From assembly GCA_949293415.1 (NCBI GenBank), contig CASFDK010000044.1, positions 124,001 to 188,000 of the forward strand: DNA of 64,000 bases, given 5' to 3'. The notes under the pieces are model-generated. The model was not told the origin of the DNA. It saw only the letters and a program-made list of their open reading frames with translations, and searched no databases. Positions within the stretch are counted from its first letter, which is position 1, and each line of letters opens with the position of its first letter. The stretch comes from an uncultured Verrucomicrobiota bacterium. GTDB taxonomy: Bacteria; Verrucomicrobiota; Verrucomicrobiia; Opitutales; Intestinicryptomonadaceae. A program made the translations under genes and the position numbers. Of the stretch, positions 52,567 through 60,820 are shown piece by piece.

Positions 52567-53698
52567 CTATTCGTCTTCGGTTAGGTAGTTCTTGTTTCGG
52601 GTTGTGGGGCCTCCCGCCCTCAGCCACGCGTTTATGAACAGGTCGATATCGCCGTCCATCACCGCCTGCAGGTTGCCCGTTTCCGCGCCAGTCCTCAGGT
52701 CTTTCACCATTTGGTAGGGTTGGAAAACGTAGCTGCGTATCTGGTTACCCCACGAAATTTCGCCCTTTTCGCCGTAGAATCTGTCCATCTCGGCGCGTTT
52801 CTGGTCGAGCAGTTTTTCGTAGAGTCGGCTCTTGAGGATTTTCATTGCGCTCGCCTTGTTCTTGAACTGCGAACGTTCATTCTGGCACGCCACAACTATC
52901 CCCGACGGAATATGCGTTATGCGCACCGCACTTTCGGTCTTGTTGACGTGCTGCCCGCCCTTGCCGCTCGAACGATATGTGTCGATTTTCAAGTCTTCCT
53001 CTTTGATGTCCATATCGATGTCGTCCTCGATTTCCGCGATGACATCGACCGATGCGAAAGACGTGTGCCTGCGCTTGTTCGCGTCGAACGGGCTGATTCG
53101 CACAAGTCTGTGCACGCCGCGCTCCGCCTTTGCGTAGCCGTATGCGTTCGCCCCGACTATTCTGAAAGTAATGCGCGAGACCCCCGCCTCTTCGCCGTCT
53201 TGTACGTCTTCGATTTCCACTTTGAAGCCGCGCCGTTCGCCCCATCGCATATACATTCTGAAGAGCATTTCAGCCCAGTCGCAGCTTTCGGTGCCGCCCG
53301 CGCCCGCGTGGATTGTCATAATGGCGTTCGACGAATCGAGCGGTCCGCAGAGGAACGACTCAATCTCGATTTTGTCCAAATCGGAATGGAGCTTGCGCGT
53401 TTCTTCGGCAAGTTCTACGGCGAGAGCCTCGTCGGGCTCGGACTCTTCGGCGAGTTCGAAAAGCGCGTTGAGGTCGTCGACTCTCTGTTTGAGAGCCGTT
53501 TGCGGCGCGACAATCCCCTTCAGGTGCGTCATTTCGGCGACAACCTGTTGGGCTTCGCTCTGGTTGTCCCAAAAGTCCTGACGCGCCATCTGTTTTTCAA
53601 GCTCCGCTATGCGGGCGCACTTTGCGGGGACGTCAAAGAAACCTCCATAGATACCCCGCCCTGCGAGAGATATCCTCGGCGGTGGCTTTCACTTCCAT
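52567..53698 (-). CDS. prfB: Peptide chain release factor 2, programmed +1 frameshift
   Basis: RF2 releases peptides at UGA and UAA. The domain set is complete: the codon-recognition motif SPF ([15 protein letters not shown]) and the catalytic GGQ ([14 protein letters not shown]). The main frame opens at 53589, but the true N-terminus is in the other frame: [20 protein letters not shown] from ATG at 53698, then CTT TGA C at 53638-53632. GGAGG lies three bases before CTT, exactly as in the E. coli prfB frameshift site. After +1 slippage the frame continues [19 protein letters not shown], giving about 376 residues, close to normal RF2. In-frame ATGs at 53710 and 53719 are alternative starts. 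Confidence 0.95.
53632..53647 (-). promoter_or_regulatory. prfB: prfB programmed frameshift signal
   Basis: On the minus strand GGAGG-TTT-CTT-TGA-C: internal Shine-Dalgarno, slippery CUU codon, in-frame UGA and following C. RF2 scarcity at this UGA promotes +1 slippage, an autoregulatory circuit known from E. coli. Confidence 0.95.
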
Positions 53699-53841
53699 AT
53701 CGACTATCATATGTCCCATTTTCGGAATCGGCGGCACATTATCAACACAAAAAAGCTTGAAATCGGAAAATACTTGGGAATACTTATAAACAAGAGGCGT
53801 TCGATGTCCGAGCGCGTTTTAATTTCAGAAAAAAATACGAT

Positions 53842-54228
53842 ATGTCGGAAGAAATCCCCCAAGAAAAACCCTCCGTTTCGAACGGAGCAGCTCCCGTTTC
53901 GCCCGCGCCCGCAGCGGCTGCGCCCGCAACGCCCGTTTCCGCTCCCGCGCCCAAGCCCGCTGCGCCTGCGGTCGAACTGCCAAAGGCGAAGTTCGTAGCT
54001 GTGGCGAAGCCCGCAACGCCCGTTTCCGCTCCCGCGCCCAAGCCCGCTGCGCCTGCGGTCGAACTGCCCAAGGCGAAGTTCGTAGCTGCGGCGAAGCCCG
54101 CATCGGTTACCGCGCCGAAAAATGTTGTTAATGTCGAAGAAAAAACGTCGATACTTTCGGTAGCGGTTGACGTTGTCGCCGCCGCGGTTGCCGTAGCGTT
54201 TGCGGTACTGATTATTCTCGACATCTAA
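53842..54228 (+). CDS. Small Ala/Pro-rich membrane-anchored protein with tandem repeats
   Basis: The 128-residue protein has no N-terminal signal. Residues 10-100 are Ala/Pro/Lys/Val-rich and disordered, including two copies of a 29-residue repeat (residues 29-86; ATPVSAPAPKPAAPAVELP then KAKFVA). A single C-terminal helix (SILSVAVDVVAAAVAVAFAV plus LIILDI) would anchor it with the N-terminus in the cytoplasm, or the reverse. No enzymatic domain is recognised. It is 13 bp upstream of trxA and probably shares its transcript. Composition resembles TonB-like or periplasm-spanning linkers. Confidence 0.75.
   Translation: MSEEIPQEKPSVSNGAAPVSPAPAAAAPATPVSAPAPKPAAPAVELPKAKFVAVAKPATPVSAPAPKPAAPAVELPKAKFVAAAKPASVTAPKNVVNVEEKTSILSVAVDVVAAAVAVAFAVLIILDI
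53926..54099 (+). repeat. Two 87-bp in-frame direct repeats
   Basis: Copies at 53926-54012 and 54013-54099 differ at only two bases, one of them changing Val to Ala. Each encodes 29 residues of the small protein. Confidence 0.95.
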
Positions 54229-54241
54229 CAAAGGAAAAGTT

Positions 54242-54559
54242 ATGTCAAAAGTTATCCACTTGAACGAAAAAAATTTCGACGAAACGGTTTCCTCATCGAA
54301 GCCCGTTTTGGTTGACTTTTGGGCACCGTGGTGTGGACCGTGCAAAATGTTGGGTCCGACGATTGACGCGCTCGCCGAAGAAGTTGACGACTCCGTCGGC
54401 GTGGCGAAAGTCAATGTCGACGAATCCCCCGACCTTGCCCAGCGTTTCGGTATAAGTGCGATTCCCACTCTGCTTATATTCAAAAACGGGCAACCCGTAG
54501 GAACAGCAGGCACAAGATCGAAAGACGACCTAAAAAAACAACTACTCCTCTACGTCTAA
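54242..54559 (+). CDS. trxA: Thioredoxin
   Basis: The 105-residue cytoplasmic disulfide reductase has the canonical active site WAPWCGPCKMLGP, the buried Asp in VLVDFWAPW, and the cis-proline loop ISAIPTLLIF followed by KNGQPVG. A good ribosome-binding site (AAAGGAA) precedes the ATG. It follows the small repeat protein by 13 bp. Confidence 0.97.
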   Translation: MSKVIHLNEKNFDETVSSSKPVLVDFWAPWCGPCKMLGPTIDALAEEVDDSVGVAKVNVDESPDLAQRFGISAIPTLLIFKNGQPVGTAGTRSKDDLKKQLLLYV

Positions 54560-54582
54560 TTTTTTTATATCTGTGATGCTTC

Positions 54583-54742
54583 GCGGCAACTATAGTTGCC
54601 GCTTTTTGTTTATAAGCAGGCTGCAGCCTGCACGGCTACGGAACTTCGTTCCTTCTTGTGATACTGCGGAAGCAACTATAGTTGCTTCCTTTTGTGTATA
54701 AGTTCGCATTGCGTTGCAATGGCTTTGTCAGCTCGAACTTAT
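54583..54742. repeat. Array of perfect DNA palindromes
   Basis: Within 160 bp lie: GCGGCAACTATAGTTGCCGC (54583-54602, perfect), GCAGGCTGCAGCCTGC (54616-54631, perfect), GGAAC-TTC-GTTCC (54640-54652), a 22-bp perfect palindrome at 54668-54689 sharing GCAACTATAGTTGC with the first, CATTGC-GTT-GCAATG (54707-54721), and an enclosing 9-bp stem ATAAGTTCG/CGAACTTAT (54698-54742). The two CAACTATAGTTG palindromes are each followed by a T-rich stretch and TATAAG, so the array looks like two diverged tandem units of about 85 bp. No open frame is credible. They are between trxA and the fourth PEP-CTERM gene. Confidence 0.85.
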
Positions 54743-54805
54743 TCTGTTATTTGCCGAAACGTTCGAAATCTCGTTGTTTCTCTCGGCTTTTCTGTAATAC
54801 AGCAC

Positions 54806-54836
54806 AAAAAAAGCTTCGCGGTTGCGAAGCTTTTTT
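54806..54836. terminator. Bidirectional rho-independent terminator between trxA and PEP-CTERM 4
   Basis: AAAAAGCTTCGC-GGTT-GCGAAGCTTTTT has A/T runs on both sides and serves both convergent genes. Confidence 0.9.
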
Positions 54837-54859
54837 GAATTGTTGAATTTTCAAACGCC

Positions 54860-56599
54860 CTACTTGCGGCGGCGGTAGATTGCCAAGCCAATCGCAATCG
54901 CCCCAAAAATCATTGCCCATTCCGCTGGTTCGGGGACGTAAATTAGGTAGTTGTTCGAATCAATCGACCATTTGCCGCCAGTGAGTTCGTCGCCGTTGAT
55001 GTCGTAGCCCTTAAACGTGAATTTTTTATTTGAGTCGATCGTATAAATTCCACTTTCGTCAAGCTTTGTGGCATCGATGGATGAAATTTTCACGAGACCG
55101 TTTTCGAAGTCTCTGAAAACTACGTCTAAGTAGGAATTGTCTTTTTCTTCGTCGAGGGAAAACCAAGCGATTGTCAAGCCCGCCGCGCCGTTGAGGTCGA
55201 AAATGATTTCGCAATTTTGTCCGTTGTACTGCTGTTTGAAGAGTATACCTGAAAAGTTGTACGATTCGCCCGCCGCAAGCTCTACGACGTTGTTCCTTGC
55301 GCGAACAACCTTGAATCGTCCGGTGAACGAGTCGCCGCCGTCGAGCTTCACGGTAGAAAGCGAACTGTTGTCCTTAAAGGTAATGACATTACCGTCTATC
55401 TTCGAAGTTTTGTCTACGTGCAACATCGCATTGGCGGCAACGCCGAGACTGCGCAAATCTTTGAACGAAATCGTACTTCCGTTGAGAACGCTCATATTGC
55501 CCGTGATGTTTGCGACGAAAGTCTTGTTCTCGGTTGCGTTGAGAACAAGCTTAGAAGCGTCGATTAAAACCGTACCGCCGATTTGCGAAACATCAGAGTC
55601 GCCGTCGAAGGATTTCGTGTTGAGGGTCATCAACGCGCCGTTCTTGAGCGTCAGGCTGCCGCCGTTGACAACGCCGAAATTCGCCGAAGACGCGGACGAG
55701 CCGATTGTCAGCGTGCCGCCGTTCATCTCGAGGTTCGCGTTGTCCACGAACGAATTTTTCGCCGCAACGACGCTGCCGCCGTTGATGTACAAGTTCGCGC
55801 CCGCGGTAACCGACATGCCGCCCGCAGTGGTCATATTGCCGGTCGATTCCACAAACGCGTCGGTATCCGTCAAATGCAGGGAAGCTTCGGAATTGGTAGA
55901 CTGAATGCTCGTGCCCGAAATATTCACATCGCCTTTGACGATGAACTTGGAATCTTCGATGATCGGCTTGGAGTTGTCGCCGTTATATCTGCCCTTAACC
56001 GTGAGGCTATTGGCATTTACGGTAATGTTCGTACCGATTGAGAAGATTCTGCCGTATTGGCCATAGGGATTTTGTGTGTCGAAATAATTTCCATCTCTCG
56101 TGTAAAGGTCTATGGAAAGACGCTGGGCGGTATTGTTGACAGTGCCTTTTACATTTGGCATTGCCGTCTCGAGGTAATAGGAGGACGATGTAGTAGTGTA
56201 TTTCTTTTCTCCATTATCATCCGTCCATTCAAAGGCATTGAAACTGAACATAGAACCGCTTGACGATGTAATTTCGCCCATGCCAAGAGAATCATTGAAT
56301 ATCATATGGTAGTTAGCGTGAACCCCCTTACCGCCAACAGAGTACAAAAACATATCGACTCTTGCGACCCCGGAGCTGTCTTTCGGAGGGTTCATATTGA
56401 TGTAATAGTCACTCCAAGTACCTGCAGCAACTTCGTCATTACTGCGCGAATCGTCTTTAAAAACATATTGCCGATCATCTCCCGAGGGAAGATCTTTGCG
56501 GTTCACAATACTCGTATAACCGCCGAGATCAACGTAGTTAAGGGCGAACACCTGCGTTGCGAACGCGGCTGCGGAAAGGGCTAACAACAATTTTTTCAT
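54860..56599 (-). CDS. PEP-CTERM cell-surface protein 4
   Basis: The 579-residue exported protein has a signal peptide (MKKLLLALSAAAFATQVFA). The frame is open 29 codons upstream but without a signal. The body consists of beta-helix-like repeats (VNGGSLTLKNGALMTLNTKS, ANLYINGGSVVAAKNSFVDN, ANLEMNGGTLTIGSSASSAN) typical of autotransporter passenger-like surface proteins, then KWSIDSNNYLIYVPEP and the anchor AEWAMIFGAIAIGLAIYRRR. It is a longer, distant relative of the other three. Two GTAAAC half-sites (56724-56736) lie 125 bp upstream. Confidence 0.85.
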   Translation of the reverse strand: MKKLLLALSAAAFATQVFALNYVDLGGYTSIVNRKDLPSGDDRQYVFKDDSRSNDEVAAGTWSDYYINMNPPKDSSGVARVDMFLYSVGGKGVHANYHMIFNDSLGMGEITSSSGSMFSFNAFEWTDDNGEKKYTTTSSSYYLETAMPNVKGTVNNTAQRLSIDLYTRDGNYFDTQNPYGQYGRIFSIGTNITVNANSLTVKGRYNGDNSKPIIEDSKFIVKGDVNISGTSIQSTNSEASLHLTDTDAFVESTGNMTTAGGMSVTAGANLYINGGSVVAAKNSFVDNANLEMNGGTLTIGSSASSANFGVVNGGSLTLKNGALMTLNTKSFDGDSDVSQIGGTVLIDASKLVLNATENKTFVANITGNMSVLNGSTISFKDLRSLGVAANAMLHVDKTSKIDGNVITFKDNSSLSTVKLDGGDSFTGRFKVVRARNNVVELAAGESYNFSGILFKQQYNGQNCEIIFDLNGAAGLTIAWFSLDEEKDNSYLDVVFRDFENGLVKISSIDATKLDESGIYTIDSNKKFTFKGYDINGDELTGGKWSIDSNNYLIYVPEPAEWAMIFGAIAIGLAIYRRRK

Positions 56600-56723
56600 A
56601 ACAATCTTTCTGGGTGTGCGGGGTTGGGGATAATGTGCGGGGTAAATTTCGTAGAACAGGTTTGTTAGTAAGTTAAAAAAACACAAAAATGCAGACTTGC
56701 AACCATTTTTTTCGCCTTTTTTG

Positions 56724-56736
56724 GTAAACTGTAAAC
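56724..56736. promoter_or_regulatory. GTAAAC-T-GTAAAC, possible regulator site upstream of PEP-CTERM 4
   Basis: Two GTAAAC hexamers in direct orientation separated by one base, flanked by GG and CC. The half-site is the same as in the perfect palindrome at 11410-11422. Confidence 0.3.
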
Positions 56737-56800
56737 CTTAGGCTCAATACGGAACGGCGGGCATAATGCGCCCTCCCCGTCCGAACCGAGCGAAAAAAAA

Positions 56801-59800
56801 TCAGTTGCCGCCCCTGCGGAAGCCGTCGCCGCCGCCCCATTTACGTTCGCGAACCGGGATTGGCTTTGCCTTGAAGCTCGACTTCACAAGCGCGGGCTCG
56901 CCCTCGAGCCGTTTGAAAAGCGCGGGGCTGAAGGCTGTGCGCATAATGCGCTCGGAGCTCATTTCCACATAGTCGCGGTCGGACACTTTAATTTTTATCT
57001 TGTGGGCAATGTCGTCGCCCTTCGCGTCTTCGTACACGCCGTGCGATAGGATTTTCACGAAGCGCGAAGCCCTGTCGTCGGCTTCGATAAGCCATTCTAT
57101 GCCGTCGCAATAAGTGCTTACAGCCGAGGTCATACTCTGCACGCTTTCGCCGTTGAAGCGCAGTTCGGAACCGTCTTTACTCTGGCATTCGCCGATGACG
57201 CAAACGCATTCGCCGTCGCGCACCTGCGGGAAATATTCGTCGTAGGCGGCGGGAAAAAGGTTTATCGACCAGACCTTTGAGTTGTCCCTGCCCGAGAGCG
57301 TAAAATAGCACCACGGTTTGTTGTCCTTTTTAGTGAGCTTTTTGACCACGTTCGAGACCACGCCGCACGCGCGGAACGGCAGGCGTTTGAGGCGTTTTAC
57401 GGCGTCTGCGGGCGGGATGTCGTCGAGAGCGTTGTCGAAGCCCGCGTACTCGTTCATCGGGTGTCCCGAGACGTAGAAGCTGAGCAGTTCCTTTTCGGCG
57501 AACAGCCTTTCGGCGAGCGGCATCACGGGCTTCGAAGTGTCGATTGCGTTGCCCGCCATCGATTTGCCGTCGTCCATTTCGAGCATATCGAAAAGGTTTT
57601 GCTGCCCCGTGATTGCGTCGGCTTCGGCTTCGGCGGATTCCATCAGAATGGCCTCGATTGAGTTGAGCAGGTGTCCGCGGTCGATGTTGAAAGAGTCGAA
57701 CGCTCCCGTTTTTATAAGGTTTTCGAATACGCGCTTGTTGAGGGTTTTGCTGCCCATTCGCGAAACGAAATCGTAGATGTCCTTGAAGTCGCCGTTTGCG
57801 TCGCGCTCTTTGACAATCGCCTCCGCCGCAATACCGCCGATACCCTTGATTGCCGCAAGCCCGAAGCGAATCGAGCCCGCCGACTTTTCGAACATATCGC
57901 CGTCGAGGTCGGGCTTCCAGTTGGGGTCGACAATGGGGGTGAAGTTTTCGCGCGAAACGTTGATGTCGGGTCCGAGTACCTTGATGTTTATGGCTTCCGC
58001 CGATTCGATGAACTTGGACACTTTGTCCATATTGCCCAGTTCGCTCGAGAGCAACGCCGCCATAAATTCCACGGGGTAGTTCGCCTTGAGATACGCCGTG
58101 CGGTAGCTCAGCATTGCGTACGCGGCGGAGTGCGATTTGTTGAAGCCGTATTGCGCAAACTTTTCCAGAACCGCAAAGATGTCCTCCGCCTCCTTTGCGG
58201 GCATATTGTTGAATTTTTCCGCCTTGGAAATGAATATGGCCTTTTGCTGCGCCATTACTTCGGGCTTTTTTTTGCCCATCGCGCGGCGGAGAATGTCGGC
58301 CTCGCCGAGTGTGTAGCCCGCGATGATTCGCGCCGCCATCATAACCTGTTCCTGATAGACGAGCACGCCGTAGGTCTCCTGCACGAGGTCTTTCAGAAGC
58401 GGGTGCGGAACGTGCATTTTCGACGGGTCTTTTTTCGCCTCGATGAACTGGTCGATAAACTGCATAGGTCCGGGGCGGTAGAGGGCGATAAGGGCTATGA
58501 TTTCCTCGAACACGCTAAGCCCGATTCTGCGGCAGAGGCTCTGCATGCCCTCGCTTTCAAGCTGGAACACGCCCACTGTTATGCCGCTGTTGAGAAGCTT
58601 GTATGTGGCGGGGTCTTCGAGAATGATTTCCTCGATGTCGAAACTGTTGTGGCGGGTGCGGCGCACGTTGTCCTGCGCGTCGGAAATTACGGTTAGCGTC
58701 TTGAGCCCGAGGAAGTCAGCCTTAAGAAGCCCGAGCTCTTCTACGGGCGTTTTGGCGAACTGCGTCGTAAGCGTGTTTTCCTGAGTCATCATCGGCACTA
58801 CGTTGTCGAGCTTCTGGTCGCCGATGATGATGCCGCAGGCGTGCTTGCCGAGTTGGCGAATCATGCCTTCAAGAACTTCGCCCTGCTCGAAAATGTGCTT
58901 TACCTCGGGATCGTGCTCGACCTCGTTGCGGAGTTCGGCGGACATCTCCAACGCCTTTTTGAGCGTCATTTTCAGCTCGTCGGGAACCATCTTTGCGATT
59001 GCGTTCGCCCTGTCGAACGGAATGCCGTTTACGCGAGCCAAGTCGCGCACAACAGCCTTTGCTCCGAGCTTGCCGTAGGTGACGATGTTCGAAACCCTGT
59101 CCACGCCGTACTTTCGGCGTACGTATTCGATAACGTCGCCGCGCCTGCGTTCGCAAAAGTCCACGTCGAAGTCGGGCGGAGAAACGCGCTCGAGCGAGAG
59201 CATTCTTTCGAAAAGCAGATTGAAGCGTATCGGCTCGATGTCGGTGATTTTGATAAGGTATGCAATCATGCAGCCCGCGCCGCTACCTCGACCTGGGCCC
59301 ACGGGGATGCCGTTGGTTCGCGCCCAGTTGATGAAGTCGTACACGATAAGGAAGTAGTCGACAAAGCCCGCGCCCACGATAATCGAAAGTTCGTAGTCGA
59401 GCTTGTCGCGCAAGAACTGCGCCCTGTCGGCGGGCTCGTTGGGCTTTGGAACGTAGGCTTCGGGATGGTCGTAGTCTACGCCGTAGCGTTTCATCATGCC
59501 CTTTTTCGAGAGGTCGAAAAGCAGAAGCCCGTTTTTCATAAGCTCCCTGCGGCGTTCGGGCGAAAGGGAGAAGTCGTCGGGCTTGCCGTTCTGGCGCAGA
59601 ACTTCGTTCTTCTTTTTTACGTAAAGGTCGAGAATGCGGTTGAAGTTCGCTTCGTCGCGGTCGTACTTGATGTCTACGGGCTGCTCGTATTTGGGATAGT
59701 GGTTCTCGCCCATCGGAATTTTGATGTCAACGCCCTCCGCAAGCTCGACGGTGTTGTCGAGAGCCTCGTGCAATTCGGGGAAAAGCGACTCCATTTCCGC

Positions 59801-60637
59801 GCGCGTTTTGATGTAAAATTCCGTGTTCGGATAGCGCATTCGCTTCGCGTCGGAAACGAGCGCGCCCGTGTTTATGCAAAGCATGGCGTCGTGCGCGTCG
59901 GCGTCCTTTTTATAGACGTAGTGGCTGTCGTTGGTGGCTACCATCTTCAGCCCGAACTCGCGCGCGAGCTTTACGAGTCCGGGGAGAACCTTCTTGTCGG
60001 CGGGCAGAAAGTGGTTCTGGATTTCGATGTAGTAGTTTTCGCGCCCGAAAATGTCCACGAAATTTGCCGTAACCCTGCGCGCGTTTTCGTAGTCGGAATA
60101 AAGCAGATACTGCGACGCAACGCCGTTGATGCAGCCGCTTAGCGCAATCACGCCCTTGGAATATTTGGCGAGCGTCTCGAAGTCGATTCTCGGCTTGCGG
60201 TAGAAACCGCGCTCGTACGATTCGCTTGTGAGCTTGGCGAGATTCAAAAAGCCCTCGTAATTGCGGGCGAGAAGCGTCTTGTGGTGGATCTGGTACTTGG
60301 GATAGTTCTGCGGATTGAGTAGCGAGGGGTCGCTTTCGATGCCGTCGATGTCGTCGGACTTCTCTTTGTCGCGTATCGACTTCATCAGCTCCTTGATGTC
60401 GTCGTGCAGGGTGTGGTCGTTGATATAGTAGGCCTCCATCCCGATAATGGGCTTTACGCCCGCCTTGTTGGCGGCCTGATAGAAGTCGATTGCCCCGCAC
60501 ATATTGCCGTGGTCTGTGATTGCAACCGCGGGCATTCCAAGCTCTTTCACCCTGCCTATGAGAACGGGCAGCTTTGCGCAGCCGTCGAGAACCGAATAGT
60601 CTGTGTGAACGTGAAGATGTACGAAATTTGAGCCCAT
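56801..60637 (-). CDS. dnaE: DNA polymerase III alpha subunit
   Basis: The 1278-residue replicative polymerase has an N-terminal PHP domain (NFVHLHVHTDYSVLDGCAKL, AITDHGNMCG), the palm with catalytic aspartates in PPDFDVDFCERRRGDV, GPGRGSGAGC, the fingers region with MGKKKPEVM, HhH segments, and a C-terminal OB domain (PWCYFTLSGRDNSKVW). It is the DnaE type (no exonuclease insert of PolC). Between residues about 70 and 110 an Asp/Lys-rich insert (DIKELMKSIRDKEKSDDIDG) lengthens the PHP domain. It appears monocistronic. Confidence 0.97.
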   Translation of the reverse strand: MGSNFVHLHVHTDYSVLDGCAKLPVLIGRVKELGMPAVAITDHGNMCGAIDFYQAANKAGVKPIIGMEAYYINDHTLHDDIKELMKSIRDKEKSDDIDGIESDPSLLNPQNYPKYQIHHKTLLARNYEGFLNLAKLTSESYERGFYRKPRIDFETLAKYSKGVIALSGCINGVASQYLLYSDYENARRVTANFVDIFGRENYYIEIQNHFLPADKKVLPGLVKLAREFGLKMVATNDSHYVYKKDADAHDAMLCINTGALVSDAKRMRYPNTEFYIKTRAEMESLFPELHEALDNTVELAEGVDIKIPMGENHYPKYEQPVDIKYDRDEANFNRILDLYVKKKNEVLRQNGKPDDFSLSPERRRELMKNGLLLFDLSKKGMMKRYGVDYDHPEAYVPKPNEPADRAQFLRDKLDYELSIIVGAGFVDYFLIVYDFINWARTNGIPVGPGRGSGAGCMIAYLIKITDIEPIRFNLLFERMLSLERVSPPDFDVDFCERRRGDVIEYVRRKYGVDRVSNIVTYGKLGAKAVVRDLARVNGIPFDRANAIAKMVPDELKMTLKKALEMSAELRNEVEHDPEVKHIFEQGEVLEGMIRQLGKHACGIIIGDQKLDNVVPMMTQENTLTTQFAKTPVEELGLLKADFLGLKTLTVISDAQDNVRRTRHNSFDIEEIILEDPATYKLLNSGITVGVFQLESEGMQSLCRRIGLSVFEEIIALIALYRPGPMQFIDQFIEAKKDPSKMHVPHPLLKDLVQETYGVLVYQEQVMMAARIIAGYTLGEADILRRAMGKKKPEVMAQQKAIFISKAEKFNNMPAKEAEDIFAVLEKFAQYGFNKSHSAAYAMLSYRTAYLKANYPVEFMAALLSSELGNMDKVSKFIESAEAINIKVLGPDINVSRENFTPIVDPNWKPDLDGDMFEKSAGSIRFGLAAIKGIGGIAAEAIVKERDANGDFKDIYDFVSRMGSKTLNKRVFENLIKTGAFDSFNIDRGHLLNSIEAILMESAEAEADAITGQQNLFDMLEMDDGKSMAGNAIDTSKPVMPLAERLFAEKELLSFYVSGHPMNEYAGFDNALDDIPPADAVKRLKRLPFRACGVVSNVVKKLTKKDNKPWCYFTLSGRDNSKVWSINLFPAAYDEYFPQVRDGECVCVIGECQSKDGSELRFNGESVQSMTSAVSTYCDGIEWLIEADDRASRFVKILSHGVYEDAKGDDIAHKIKIKVSDRDYVEMSSERIMRTAFSPALFKRLEGEPALVKSSFKAKPIPVRERKWGGGDGFRRGGN

Positions 60638-60766
60638 ATCCGCCGAAAAAAAAATCTATCCCCACCTATAACACCCCGCAAAAACATTGCAACACTTCAA
60701 ACCCGCGCGCCGCCATTTTTTGCGCGCGCCCGAACCGGTAGCCCCTATGAGGGCTAGCGCATACGC

Positions 60767-60791
60767 AAAAGCCGCGGCTTTCGTCGCGGCT
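60767..60791 (-). terminator. Rho-independent terminator of serA-plsY-hom
   Basis: On the minus strand AGCCGCG pairs with CGCGGCT over an 8-nt loop and is followed by TTTTGCG, 30 bp after the hom stop. Confidence 0.7.
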
Positions 60792-60820
60792 CGCGGTTGG
60801 CTGAAGTTCTCCGAAAGGGA

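Noticed and set aside
53926-54099. Direct repeats as a CRISPR-like array
   Set aside because: There are two adjoining in-frame coding copies without spacers.
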